A stretch of 64,000 nt of DNA from Dermanyssus gallinae (lineage: Eukaryota; Arthropoda; Arachnida; Mesostigmata; Dermanyssidae). Below the pieces are notes generated by a model that had not been told where the DNA came from, ran no database searches, and was given only the letters and a program-made list of their open reading frames with translations. This document shows positions 45,906 to 56,844 of this stretch, piece by piece (the first letter of the stretch is position 1; each line of letters opens with the position of its first letter). The position numbers were made by a program, and so were the translations under genes. The stretch covers positions 1 to 64,000 of the forward strand of contig QVRM01006442.1 in NCBI GenBank assembly GCA_003439945.1, in the 5' to 3' direction.

Positions 45906-45927
45906 ATATATATATATATATATATAA
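45832..45927. repeat. (TA)n microsatellite, compound
   Basis: TA tracts interrupted by TACATATATG and AATTTA. The LINE fragment starts at its right edge. Confidence 0.95.
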
Positions 45928-45934
45928 TTTATAC

Positions 45935-46325
45935 AATGGGCTATTGGCAGATGCCAGGGCAGGGATGTTGGATGCAAGGATACATAGAGCTAAATATAAG
46001 GAGGGGCAAAGTATAGAATGTCGAGCATTTGGGCTAGAGAATGAATCAATCGAACATGTTATTAAAGAATGTATAGCCTTAGGGGGGAGCAGAGATATAG
46101 AGCTGTCGGAAGCCCTAGCTCTAGGACCAAATGTTAGAAATGACCTGGTCGATATTACAAAGAAGAGGTTGTCACAATGAAAAGCAAATACTCAGTAGGT
46201 ATTGAAGTAGACATGAATTATATGGATGCGTGGGTAATATATATGCTGCCGCTCTAAGCGCCCCTGATGTAAAAGGGTGACATGTGTATTTAGGTATACA
46301 TGCCAAGCGAACAATAAATCAATCA
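45935..46325 (+). pseudogene. LINE ORF2 C-terminus and 3' tail, copy 2
   Basis: The best preserved of three related copies. The frame from 45938 is open for about 80 codons to the stop near 46178: GLLADARAGMLDARIHRAKY, then CRAFG, EHVIKEC, SEALALGPNV and ITKKRLSQ. The CRxxG...EHxxxxC pattern is the C-terminal zinc-knuckle of R1/I/Jockey-type LINEs, but one Cys of the first pair is Phe here. The 3' tail carries GCCGCTCTAAGCGCCCCTGA, the stem-loop, and a short AATC-repeat end (46316-46330). The 5' truncation lies in a (TA)n tract. Confidence 0.75.
46279..46304 (+). other. LINE 3' tail stem-loop, copy 2
   Basis: GACATGTGTA and TATACATGCC flank a TTTAGG-type loop. Eight or nine of ten positions still pair (one wobble, one mismatch). 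Confidence 0.65.
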
Positions 46326-46443
46326 ATCATATACAACTATAGTAAGAGTTGCTTTTAATAGTACGAAACAATTATACCCGACAGTACCATTATTTTAATA
46401 CTCAAAATAAAGTACGCCGTGTTTTAGTATAACACTTTTCGCT

Positions 46444-46457
46444 GGGGGGGGGGGGGG
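46444..46457. repeat. G14 homopolymer
   Basis: Fourteen consecutive G. A long G run may form quadruplex-like structures and is prone to sequencing error. Confidence 0.9.
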
Positions 46458-46729
46458 TCATGTAATTCTTACTTTACGACTGAGTCCAATGCCGTCAAGA
46501 GCAGACGGTATGAGATTCATTCGAACATACATACGTATGTTTTCCCGACTACTTTTGACACAGTATTGGCTGGTAGTTGTTTGTTTTGTTGTCGTCGTAG
46601 TTTCCTGTTGTCGGTATTGTAGTCCTGATGATGTTGCAGTCAACATTCATTATTGTTGTTGTTAACGTCATGTTGTTTTGTTCAAGTTGCTGTTAACAGA
46701 CGGCGTCGTTAAACGTTCGCGTCGCCACT

Positions 46730-47110
46730 GTGTCTGTGAGATTTACAATAATCATAGTTTATCATTTTGTCGCATGTATCCACCGTACTTTACAGATGCC
46801 GATACCAACGATAGCCGAATCGCCAGTTGCCGAAGTAATTCTAGCTGAAGTACCAGTTGTAGAAGTAATTCTAGCCGATATACTACTCCTAGAAGTAATT
46901 CTAGCCAAAGTACCAATCGTAGACGGAATTCTAGTTCGTGCTATTGCTCATACATATAGCTCTGCCTGTAATTCACATTTTCTTTCTTACTGTAGATGTA
47001 AGAGTTATGGCTGTTGTTACTGTTGTTGCTGTTCAGTAGTTAGACGTATGGCTGCAGTAACCAACATTTGTAGTGCAATGCCAGAAACAAATGTAGCGAT
47101 TAGATTATGA
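46730..47110 (+). other. 126-codon ORF containing four 30-bp in-frame repeats
   Basis: A GAAGTAATTCTAGC-like block recurs at 46832, 46862, 46892 and 46922, exactly 30 bp apart. In this frame it reads as a 10-residue hydrophobic/acidic repeat of the form (V)EVILAxVPV. Since 30 is a multiple of three, the repeat keeps its frame, and no stop occurs between 46730 and 47110. The C-terminal part is Cys-rich (CRCKSYGCCYCCCC), partly encoded by TGT/TGC runs. I know no matching family. It could be an exon or a minisatellite. Confidence 0.3.
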
Positions 47111-48175
47111 TACATTAGCACGTTGCTGTAGTCGTCGCGTTCTTACTAGTTTTTTTTTTAGTTTGATTATGTTGCTGGTACTCGTCCGAGATGTTAACTG
47201 TGGTGTAGTTATCGCTAATTTTCGTTGTCGCTTATTTGAGTAGAAACGCGCGGTCGCAGTCCGTATCGTTGTGTTTATCGTTGTGTCTGGCTGTGTTGCA
47301 CTCACTATCATGCTGCTTAGTTTTGCTGCGACCGGCAGCTCTTCCACACAACAACCCTGGGATCGAAAGAAATTAAAACGCCTCGCAGGTCCTTGCCGGT
47401 CGGTACAAAATGTCGGAGTCCGACGACAGGACCGTTCGTTGGTCTCTAATCGTTTCGGCTCTCTAATTCGCTGGTATATCTAGACTCCAGTGTGGGAACT
47501 TTGTGATCTGGCTTAAAATAGTGACGAATGAGAGGATTGCGTCTAATCGGCTGGCGAACGCTAGCGAACACTGAAAGCAAGTGGTTTCGATTATGCCTAA
47601 AACCGTACCCGCTGACAAGCCTTAAAGTAACGCCCGCCGTTGTCTTTTCGAGGGTAGTCCCATTAGATGGGTTTTGGCTAAGTGGTTTAAGCCACGGGTC
47701 CGACAAAATCTATTGTATAATCGAGACTATGTGTACAGTGCTTCTTGTGTCAAACTGAGAACGATTAACAACAAGAGCAACAAAACATTGTTAACAACTA
47801 CACAACAATCATAAAATAACGACAGTATAACACTGGTTGTAAAGCAACAACAACAACAACAATGGCGATCCTGGAGCGACCGACACTATTACGCCAGTCT
47901 TTCCCGCTTGGCTAACAATTAGAGGGTGGGGTGTGCCATTCGAATATGGATGCAGCGCAAAACAGCAGTCACAGCATGCGATGATCACGACTCCGAAGGG
48001 AAAGTCAATTCTAAACTCCTCCCTCCTAACCGGCCTAGTCCCGCTGGCTCTCTTGGGGTAGCCTAGGCTATTCCCGTTTTGTTTTCTATGTGGTTTCCAT
48101 CTGTTCTTTCATCTCAGAACGCATCGCTGCAGCACCATTGACAGGATTGCTCTAGGTAGATCAAATTCGGCGACA
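47111..48175. other. Unannotated sequence
   Basis: A CAA run lies at 47842-47862. Nothing else recognised. Confidence 0.45.
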
Positions 48176-48250
48176 GGGGGGGGGGGGGGGAGAGATGGCC
48201 AGACACAGGGAGAGAACTAGAAACAGAGAGAGAGAGAGAGCGAGAGAGAG
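48176..48250. repeat. G15 run and (GA)n tract
   Basis: G15 at 48176-48190 and a GA tract at 48225-48250, in purine-rich DNA. Confidence 0.9.
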
Positions 48251-48881
48251 GAAAGCGGGTGGGGGACGAGAAAGTCCTAGACCCTGTGATGCGGAGTTTA
48301 TTGACTCATTGAGCGACCTAACTTTGATCTAACTAAGTTACGACCTCATCTTCTGGAACTGACACAGCTGTTGTACGACGGAGGGCATGATGATTTGTGT
48401 GTAGCGGCAGTACTTTAATTCGAAGTCTCGAATCATCTGGCCATCATCCTCATCTTTATCATGGTGCTCGTTTTCCTGCCTGCCGCGGGGTGGCGGCGTT
48501 TACCGTCCGTAGGTCAATCGAGCCTAGGTCACTGTAGTCGAGACTATTGCAGTGAGTTCCGCCGCAATGGTCCGCATTCGCAATAATGACGACGATGAAG
48601 ACGACGACAGCGACAACAACAACAAGGAAACATCTGCTCGAGCAAGATCGTGGCCGGGCCGTCACAACCCCAGCTCCAGTTCACTGGATCGCCGACCCAC
48701 CGAACAAACAGGACAGACGTATAGACAGACACCCGCCACCCACCTACTCATTCATCAATTTGATATCACCTTCATTTGGTGTCGTAGATCGTCAGTCGTG
48801 ACTGGGCAGGCTAGCCACGATGTCTCGGCCTCGTTCGGGCGGGGCCGGAACATATTTGGCCACTTCTGGTGTTCTGTCTCG

Positions 48882-48883
<2 letters not shown>
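48251..48883. other. Unannotated CpG-containing sequence
   Basis: Small GAC/GAT and CAA runs at 48586-48625. The ORFs overlapping there are low-complexity at the start and show no domain. Confidence 0.4.
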
Positions 48884-48921
<38 letters not shown>

Positions 48922-49030
48922 GTAAAAAAAATATATGTATATATATATATACGCGAGCTATGACTATGCATTTATTCTGATATGACGACCTCCCCTCTAC
49001 TTTCGAGGTCAAACGCCACTCAGCAGATCC

Positions 49031-49067
<37 letters not shown>

Positions 49068-49073
49068 TATATG
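48884..49073. repeat. Cluster of (TA)n microsatellites
   Basis: TA tracts at 48884-48919, 48931-48951 and 49032-49073 within 190 bp. Confidence 0.95.
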
Positions 49074-50220
49074 GATATACTAGAATAGAAACGATTACAT
49101 GAGAAACGGCACGTGCCACCACCCCGCCGCTTCCCCTCCAACTGTACCACGGCTGCCGAGTGTAGCTTTCCGGCGTTCGGCGTATTTTGTCCTCGTCGTT
49201 GTCGTCGTCGTCGTCGCCGCCAACCGCCGCTACCACCGTTGTGCTTGTTGCGTTGATGTAGAGGAATGTCGAACCAACCGCTCTCTGTTCTGCTCTGCTA
49301 GCCAAAAGTAGTTTGTAGTCGTTGTCGGAATGGCCACAGCGAGCCCTGCCTACTCGACGTCGCCTCGCCTGCGCTCTCAAGCGTCTGCTCGCTTGTTCGA
49401 GCCCCCCCCCCCGAGCGATGGGAAGATGAATCGAGATGGGGTTTTTGTATTTCATGTGTCGGTGCTGGCTGGCTGTGGCTGTCCCCTCATTGTTTTCGTC
49501 GGTCGTCGCTAGGCTCTGGATTGGGTCGTGCCCACCCCATTCGCCGTGCTGTGCACCAGCATCGCTGCTGAGTTGGTGCTGCTTCTGTTGGGCTGCTGGT
49601 TGGTCGGTCGACGGTGTGGTGATGCAGCTGCGCGGTAGCTGGTGTTGTTGTTATTGTTGTTGCTGTTGTTATTGATGTTGCTGTTGTTGTTGTTATTGCT
49701 GTTGTTGTCGACGGCCTCGGCTGAAATCGCGGCAGTTTGTACTGCTCGGCGGCCAGGCTCAACCCCAACTATACTAGAAGCATACAGACACAAGGACAGG
49801 TAGACACACAGACAAACTGACTGACTGAGGGTTAGATGAGAGATAGGTGAAAGAGAGACGTGTGAGGTGAGGGATAGAGAGACACGGCATGAAAGTAAAG
49901 TTTGAGGATGGGGATCACGGCGGCCGTTCGTCTGCAACTTCGTCGTTGATTGAAGACTACGACAACGACAATCTCATCTACGTCGCTGTAGCGTAATCCT
50001 ATGCGTGTATGCCACTGTCTAGCTGGTTCATGTGCGTGTCTGTGAGCCTGTTTGAAAAGAGCCTTCATTCCTTCGCTCGACCTGATTGTCGTACTCTCTA
50101 GAATCGCCACCACCACCACCACCACCACCATCTCTTCAGCAGGTTTCTGCTTTTGGTGCTGTTGTTTCTGCTGTGGGTTGGCGCCGTCCGTTCGTTCGCC
50201 CGCTTCGTCTGTATCTTCTG
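49074..50220. other. CpG-rich region with triplet tracts
   Basis: GTC/GTT runs at 49190-49216, C10 near 49402, a GTT/GCT array at 49641-49711 and a CAC run at 50108-50130. Long ORFs on both strands overlap these runs. None has a recognisable domain. Confidence 0.45.
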
Positions 50221-51029
50221 TTGCTTCTGTGATCATGATGATGATGATAATGATGATGAGTGGCGGTGGTCCTGAAGCTGTGTGACGAAGGTCCTGAGCT
50301 GGTGGCGGCGGCGGGGTGGTGGTGCTTTCTGCACTGCCAACGCTACCAGCTACCAGAAGCAGCGCCAGCAGCAGCAGCAGCAGCAGCAGAAGCAGTAGAA
50401 TCAGAACCCGAATCAGCAACAACAACACCGTCGCTAGTCGCAGCTACCAGCTACAACGAGTTCGGGTTGCTGCACCACCAACAGCAACAGTAGTAGGGTG
50501 GCGGGAGAAACGACAAAGGAGAGTCGTCGTTGGGACGAGGAAAGGACGTGGCGAGGGAGGATTGGCGCTGTTTAGGATAGCAGCGGCGAGAGCAGGGCGG
50601 CTCAAACAGCATCAGCAGAAGCAGCAGCAGCATCAGCATTCACAACGCCGCCTATCACCGCACACAGTCACCTCAACAACAACAACCCGCACTTCGACAC
50701 CCAACCACACCAGCAGACTAGCAAGCAGCACGCCCAACATCGGCCGGCTTACAGACTTACTACCGGACGGACGGTCGGACGGAGGGACGGACAAACGGAC
50801 CGGCTACCACTGCTTAGTTCCTTACTCTGCCGCTGCCGAAAGGTGGCGCTGTTCGTCGTCGTCGTTGTCGCTGCTGGTGCAGCCGCCGCCGCTGCTACTG
50901 CTGCTGCACAACCGTTTCCACCTGGCCGCTAGCTTAATCGAAGGAACCAACCGCCACCGTCGGCTGGCCCGCTGGTGTTCCCTGCTGCTTGTTGACTGGT
51001 GGTGGCGGCGGCGGCGGCTGAACGGAGGA
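50221..51029. repeat. CAG/GAT/CAA triplets and GGAC tetranucleotides
   Basis: GAT at 50234-50258, CAG at 50365-50390, CAA/CAG at 50600-50640, GGAC-type units at 50763-50800 and GCC/GCT clusters at 50870-50910. The DNA is GC-rich throughout. Confidence 0.7.
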
Positions 51030-51337
51030 ATGATGTTGATGCAAATGATAGTGATGATGGGGGTGATGGTGATGAGGGAATTGATGATGGAGATGATGCG
51101 GATGGTCGTGGTGATGATAAGGATGAGAGAATTGACGATGGAGATGATGCGGATAGCGGTGGTGGTGGTGGTGGTGGTGATGATGATGATGATGATGATG
51201 GGATTGATGATGAAGCTGATGACGATGATGGACATGATGACGTTAGAAATGAGTATGGAGCTGATGAAGATGATGCTGATGAGGATGGGGACGGGGCGGT
51301 CGAGGCTAGTATGCCGACAACGACGACGGTGATGATG

Positions 51338-51369
<32 letters not shown>

Positions 51370-51600
51370 GATGACGACGACGACGGGTATTGATGCTGCT
51401 GATAATGATGACCGCGTGATGTTGATGGGGATTGATGATGAATGCGGTGATGATGATGAGGATTGATGATGAATGCGGTGATGATGATGATGTGGATTGA
51501 TGATTGTAATGATGATGATGATAGTGGGGATTGATGATGGTAATGATGATGATGGTGGGGATTGATGATGGTAATGATGATGATGATGGGGAGTGCTGAT
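51030..51600. repeat. Long imperfect GAT/GGT array
   Basis: About 570 bp dominated by GAT/GATGAT/GTGAT units, with GGT (51157-51178), GAT (51179-51202 and 51330-51370) and GAC tracts. From 51430 on, a longer unit of 30-45 bp (GGGGATTGATGATG followed by GATGATGATG) recurs several times. Both strands are open over hundreds of bases (Asp-rich, Met-rich, His-rich and Ile/Ser-rich), which the triplets explain. Confidence 0.85.
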
Positions 51601-51993
51601 GATGGCGCTGTTGGCGGCCTGCCCGATCTGCTGTTGCTGCTCCCATCGTCGTTGTCGGCGTAGCCTCAACGGGCGCCGCCGCCACCATCACCACCACCAC
51701 CGCTTTCCCCTGGTAGCCGTCTGGTGGTGTTCGCCACCACCGTTGCCGGCGCCGCTGCCGCTACTACCTGCCTATTTGCCTGCCTTTGAGCCATCCAACC
51801 AACCAACCAACCAGCCAGTCAGTCAGTCAGTCGGACGAACGAACGAATGGGCGAGCGGCTGGCGGCGAGTATCGATCGCGACTAGACAGACGGGGTCGAC
51901 CGGCATCGCATGGCCGTTCTCATTGTCATGTTGTGGTCGTTATTGTAGAGCCACTCACGGTTAGGAACCAGGGTGGCGCGATCGTTGTTGAAC
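51601..51993. other. GC-rich sequence with tetranucleotide tract
   Basis: CCAA units then CAGT/CAGTC units and CGAA units lie at about 51791-51847. The rest is CpG-rich and unassigned. Confidence 0.6.
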
Positions 51994-52141
51994 CACGACG
52001 ACGACGACGACGACGACGACGATGATGATGATGGCGATGGCCACGATGATTGACCCACAGAACGGCTAGTGCTGGTGTTGCCGTCGTTGCCATTGTTGTT
52101 TTTGCTGCTGCTGCTGTTGTTGTTGTTGTTGTTGCTTCTTG
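51994..52141. repeat. (GAC)n-(GAT)n and (GCT)n-(GTT)n arrays
   Basis: GAC at 51994-52020 passes into GAT at 52021-52033. GCT/GTT occupies 52094-52141. Confidence 0.9.
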
Positions 52142-52481
52142 TTCAACGTCAACTCGTCGTCACGATGGAAATCGTCGTCAAACTCCGGCGGGCTCGTGTC
52201 TCGGTATAGTAGCTCGGCCAGCCACCCATCCGTTTGAGTGTGTGTGTGTCTAGTGAATTGTGGAACAAGCGAGTAGTCTTCTGAATCGGATGTACACACG
52301 CATACACTGAGGACTGCACAAACCGAACAACCTCCGACGACGATGACGACGAGAGGTGAAGAATCTCGATTATGGCGGGACGTCCTCCACCACCGTTGCA
52401 ACCGTTGCGGCCATATCATTAATAGCAGCTAGAGTTGTGGCGGTGGAGACGTCGGCAATAGCAGCAGCAACAGCGCGGGTC
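52142..52481. other. Unannotated sequence
   Basis: Nothing recognised. Confidence 0.45.
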
Positions 52482-52797
52482 ATGGTCGAGGAGTTCATCA
52501 GTGATTCAGTCAAGGCGTTCATCAATTATGATGGTTATGGCGTTCATCAGTAACGATAAAGGTGTTCATCAGTGATAATCAAGGCGTTCATCAATAATGG
52601 TCAAAGCGTTCATCAATAATGGTCAAGGCGTTCATCAATGATGGTCAAGGCGTTCATCCATGATGGTCAAAGCGCTCATCAGTAATGGTCAAGGTGTACA
52701 TCGATGATGGTCAAGACGCTCATCGATGCTGGTCAAAACATTCATCAGTAATGGTCGAGGCGTCCAGCCGGTGATGGTCAAGGCGTTCACTCGGACG
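52482..52797. repeat. 22-bp minisatellite, about 14 units
   Basis: The unit has the form ATGGTCAAGGCGTTCATCA plus three variable bases. From the unit at 52533 the starts fall at exact 22-bp steps (52555, 52577, 52599, 52621, 52643, 52665, 52687, 52709, 52731, 52753). The first two gaps are 24-25 bp and the last is 23. Units differ mainly at the ATCA-AT-G junction and at the GGCG site. The period is not a multiple of three, so no coding role is implied. Confidence 0.93.
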
Positions 52798-53353
52798 GCC
52801 TCCTCGATCGATGTCTCCGTCTTCCGTGCCTTGACGAAAGACGTGCAAAAGTACGAGACCACTACCACCAGCGCAAGTGCACCTTACCATCGCATAGGTA
52901 GATTGGCGACGCACGATTAACCAACGAGAACAACAACAACATGCCAATGATCGATGGAACCGTTGACCACTGTTGATGGTTCATTTGATCATCACGATTG
53001 ATCCGTTGGTTTGACCCAGTGACGGTGACAGACCCGTCGGTGACTTTATGACGAGCAAACCGAAAGCACAAACGACGGTTCGTCTTCACGGCCGCCGGCA
53101 CCGCTGCTGCTGCTGCTGTTGTTGCAGCAACAGTCCTCATTATCATCGCAGCTGATGGTTTCGTGATTCCCTGTCCCCGTTGTCCAGAAAAAGCCATGCG
53201 TGAACGACATGTGGATGAGCCACCACCACCATCATCATGTGGATGGTGAAGATGGTGCGTCTCCGAGCGTACCAAGGTAACTGGCTACCAACGTCTGCTG
53301 CTGCTACTCGTGCACACTTCCAGAAGTGCCACTAAGTTGGAATAACATTTGTA
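52798..53353. other. Unannotated sequence
   Basis: CpG-containing, with a GCT run at 53105-53120 and a CAC/CAT run at 53220-53237. No gene recognised. Confidence 0.45.
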
Positions 53354-53420
53354 GTAACAACAACAATAACAATAACAACAACAACAGCACCAACAACAAC
53401 AACAACAATAAGAAGAAGAA
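53354..53420. repeat. (AAC)n triplet tract
   Basis: An AAC/AAT tract of about 65 bp ending in AGAAGAAG. Confidence 0.9.
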
Positions 53421-54384
53421 AAACGCATGCGCGAAAACGTGCCCGCCATTAGCCCCGCACTCACGCACCCCACCTCTTATGCATGCTGCGACGATAGGCG
53501 CACGAAATGCCGCCATCACCATCATCCCCGCCATCATCGTTGTCGTTGTCGTCATCATCTCGTTCGACCTCGACTTCGAAGTTTGACCTTCACCGGGAAC
53601 CCATTGAAGGCGGAAGAGCAAAACGAGAGGAAACAAACGACAAGTAGTCGCAGCAGTAGGAGTATGTTTTCCACTTAGAATTCGATTTATGTCGGCTTAC
53701 CGCTTCACCTTCGACACCGCGTGTCCCGGTTTGACAAGTGCCTCGAAGCCGGTAGGGCCGCAACAGTAGCGAGCGAGCGAGCCAGCCAGCCTGCCTGCCT
53801 GCAGTATTACCCCACACCCCCGCCTCGCAGAAGCAACCAACCGCAAACCGCAGAGAGCCAACACGAGGTTGTCCTCAGGTGTTACTTGTGTATGTAGGAT
53901 GATATGATTTCGCAGCACGTGGGTGTTACTTGTTGTTGACGCCAGTCAATCGCGCAGCGATTGTTTTTGCTGTCGTTGTTCCAGTTACGGCTGCGCTGCT
54001 GCTACTGCTGCTGTTGTTTTTATTGTTGTTGTTGTTGCTGTTGTTGTTACCTATGACCTCTAGCACGGCGCGCTAACACGACCACACCAATGTCGTTGAG
54101 GATAACCCGAGATGGGGGCTAGACATCGGATGAGCAGCATATCGATCTCATAATAATAATCGAATCGAATCGATGGCAACAACATCAACAACAACAACGA
54201 AGTGAACTGTTGTCATTCATGTCAACAACAGGAGTAGATTCATGTTAGTTTTTGCTGGTGCGGTGGATGCGGAGGAGGAGGAGGGATGTTCAGGCAGCTG
54301 CCCCGCATCATGACACCGACAGGATTACACAACAACTGGCAGGACTTCAGAGTGCAGCAACGTGTAGAATCGTGGTCTCGATTC
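53421..54384. other. CpG-rich sequence with GTT and tetranucleotide tracts
   Basis: GAGC/CAGC/CTGC tetranucleotides at 53770-53800 and GCT/GTT at 53995-54050. A donor-like GCG|GTAAGC exists on the minus strand near 53701 at the end of a minus-strand ORF (53697-53918), which is weak support for an exon. Confidence 0.35.
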
Positions 54385-54465
54385 GGTGGTGGTGTTGTTG
54401 TTGTTGTTGTTGTTGTTGCTGTAGTTATTGAAGCTGTTGTTGTTTCTTCTTCTTCTTCTTCTCGA
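54385..54465. repeat. (GTT)n and (CTT)n tracts
   Basis: GGT/GTT at 54385-54440 and TCT at 54446-54462. Confidence 0.85.
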
Positions 54466-54715
54466 TTACGGTGTTTGTGATCACTGCCATGTGTTACAGT
54501 CGATTCCGGTGCTGTTGATACTGCTGCAACAGGCAGCTGGTCTCGCAGGCGCATTATCGCAGCGCTGGTGTTGTTCATGGTAGAGTTTAGTATGCCCTGT
54601 GGCCTTCGGTTGTTTCGTGGCATCGTGGCGTTTCGCCGTGGTAGTTGGCTATCGGTTGTGAAAGCGTGAATGATTTGTGTGAGAGGATACCCCAAGCTGA
54701 CGTCGCGCTGTCATA
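54466..54715. other. Unannotated sequence
   Basis: Nothing recognised. Confidence 0.45.
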
Positions 54716-54870
54716 AGTAGCAGCAGCAGCAGCGCGCCGCTACAATAACAACAACGACAACAACAACATCTTCGGTGTCGATATCAACATCACTAATACC
54801 ATCATCATCATCATCATTGTCATCGTTATCATCAGCAACATCACTGTTGATGTTGTTGGTGTTGTTGTAA
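54716..54870. repeat. CAG, AAC, ATC and GTT tracts
   Basis: CAG at 54717-54735, AAC at 54745-54768, ATC at 54792-54818 and GTT at 54846-54870, packed within 155 bp. Confidence 0.85.
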
Positions 54871-55136
54871 TTGTTGCTGATGTCACCAGCCGCTACCATT
54901 GCCATCTGGCACTACTACAACTACAACAACAACTACTATTTGCGAACTCGCCGCCATGGATTGTCGTGATCCCCCTCGACACTGTTGTTGTTGTCGATAT
55001 CATCATCACCGTGGTCGCTGTCGCTGGGTGGCAGCGGAACGCTGCACTTATCAGGTACGCACTTGTTAGGGTAGGTAGGGTCTTTGCCGATAACAGCACA
55101 GACAACGGCTGATATGAGCCGACGCCGAAGTACTCG

Positions 55137-55137
<1 letters not shown>
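54871..55137. other. Unannotated sequence
   Basis: Nothing recognised beyond short AAC and GTT runs. Confidence 0.45.

Positions 55138-55167
<30 letters not shown>
55138..55167. repeat. (TA)n microsatellite
   Basis: A pure TA tract of about 29 bp. Confidence 0.95.
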
Positions 55168-55170
<3 letters not shown>

Positions 55171-55659
55171 AGCGGGGAAAGAGTAAGAAAAAAGTCCAAG
55201 ATATATTGATGAGAGACCGATAGAGCAAGACCAAGAAGAAGCGACACACACAAGACCTCCGGTCGAATGGGTAAGCGCGTAATTCGAAATGACGATTGGA
55301 GGGACGGGGTACCGGGGTAGCGGAGCGGGGGGTTGGCGGTGGGGTGGGTTTAACGAGGGGTTAAACACAGACACACAGACAAAGTCGTCAGACGGCTGGC
55401 AGCCATGTTCCGCCATGTGTGAGGAGCGTGCGCGAGAAGCAGCAAAAGTCGAATCCACACGGTCGGCCGGCTATCCGCCAGCCAGCCAGCCATCCAGCCA
55501 GCTCCGAATGACCTCATTCAGACGATCCGACCATGCTGTGGTCAGACCGTCAGACCAACAGCCGAACAGACCAAGCCGAGTGACAGATACCGAGAAAACA
55601 CCAGCCGCGTCACAAACCGACGAAGAAGAAGAAGCAGAAGGAGAAAAAGACGACCATGC
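55168..55659. other. Unannotated CpG-rich sequence
   Basis: CAGC tetranucleotides at 55478-55502 and GAA units at 55621-55645. The ORF at 55289-55795 runs into the CAA tract below and has no domain. Confidence 0.4.
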
Positions 55660-55880
55660 TGACGTCGACACAAATAGCGACAACAATAACAACACCGCCA
55701 ACAACAACCACAACACCACCAGCAACAACAACACTGACAAAAGGACAACAACAACAGAAACAACAACAGCACTGACAAAAGAACAACAACACTGACAAAA
55801 GAACAACAACAACAACCGCAACAACATCAACAACCGCAGCAACAACATCAACAACCGCAACAACAACAACAGCAGTAAAG
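55660..55880. repeat. CAA-rich array with longer-period units
   Basis: CAA/AAC runs containing ACTGACAAAAGAACAACAAC twice (about 55772 and 55791) and CAACCGCAACAACATCAA-type units (about 55815-55870). Confidence 0.85.
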
Positions 55881-55938
55881 TAGACGCCGCTGTCGGCGAT
55901 GCTGACGGTGGAGGCCCTCGAGTTCTTCCCGCGTACTT

Positions 55939-56634
55939 TTGGCCTCGTGGCCCTCGAGGAGCAGAAGGAAGGCCAGAAGTGGCACCAGAAGCGGATTGCG
56001 GCACCGCAGCAACAGCAGCAGCCGTCGAACCAGCGGCGACCGTTTCCGCCATGCCATCTTGCCACATGCCGCGCAACGCTTGACCATGCCGATGGTGACG
56101 GTGTCTGTCGGTGATGATGATGATGATGATGCTCAGGATGATCAAGATGCCGATGACGAAACAACCAAAGTAAGAAAACTAAAGCCAGTTAGTTACCAAG
56201 CAGCAGCGGCAGGCATCCACGAGGACAATGCCAACAGTGACGACTTCAACAACAATAACGGCAACGACAACAACGATCACAGCAACAACGACAACAACGA
56301 TCACAGCAACAACGATAACAACTGCAGCAACAACAATGATAACAGCAACAACGATGACAACAGCAACAACAACAATGACAGCAGCGACAACGATGGCAAC
56401 ATCAACAACAATGACAACAGCAACAACAATGGCAATAACAGCAACAACAATGATAACAGCAACAACGATGGCAACAGCAACAACAATGACAACAACAGCA
56501 ACAACAATGACAACAACAGCAACAAAACACACGAAAACAACAAGCGGACGAATACACACCTTGGCGAGTATACGGCGAACGTAGTACGCCGTATCAAGAG
56601 AGAGGGAGAGAGAGAGAGAATACGAACTAACTAA
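55939..56634 (+). other. Asn-rich ORF with an acidic lead-in, doubtful exon
   Basis: The ORF of 231 codons includes an acidic stretch (SVGDDDDDDAQDDQDADDETT, about 56100-56165) encoded by GAT/GAC triplets. A donor-like AAA|GTAAGA follows at 56169/56170. From 56225 to 56525 it is almost all Asn/Asp/Ser from AAC/GAC/AGC triplets, and that array has a longer unit of about 21-36 bp. The ORF length is explained by the repeat. The only hint of coding is the acidic part joined to the donor site. Confidence 0.2.
56225..56530. repeat. (AACAAC-GAT/GAC)n compound array
   Basis: About 300 bp of AACAAC broken by CAATGACAACAGCAAC-type units repeated a dozen times with single-base variants. Confidence 0.9.
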
Positions 56635-56812
56635 AGAACAACCGGGTAATTGAAATGAAACGAGGACGACAAGCTACGAGGAGAAAACAAGTCTGAGTGA
56701 CAATGAAGCAATGAAGTAGGCTTGGTGACGGCGATAGCGGCTGCTAACCGTAGTAGCTGAAGCACAAGTTACTACGGTTCACTACGGTACTATTATACTT
56801 CAACGAGTATAA

Positions 56813-56844
<32 letters not shown>

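Noticed and set aside
50316..51332. 338-codon ORF on the plus strand, the longest in the window
   Set aside because: Composition changes with each local repeat (Ser from CAG, Met from ATG triplets), no domain is visible, and the minus strand is also open over the same span.
50822..51700. 292-codon His/Ile/Ser-rich ORF on the minus strand
   Set aside because: It is the reverse reading of the GAT/GGT array.
52482..52797. CRISPR-like array
   Set aside because: Units are contiguous with no unique spacers, and the context is eukaryotic. It is a minisatellite.
52482..52797. FTZ-F1/SF-1 type binding array
   Set aside because: The unit has TCAAGGCG where the factor prefers TCAAGGTCA. Only a weaker half-site likeness remains, noted as a hypothesis.
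55939..56634. Asn-rich ORF as a prion-like protein
   Set aside because: The Asn run comes from an AAC array of the kind found all over the window, including clear non-coding places. It is kept only as a doubtful exon.
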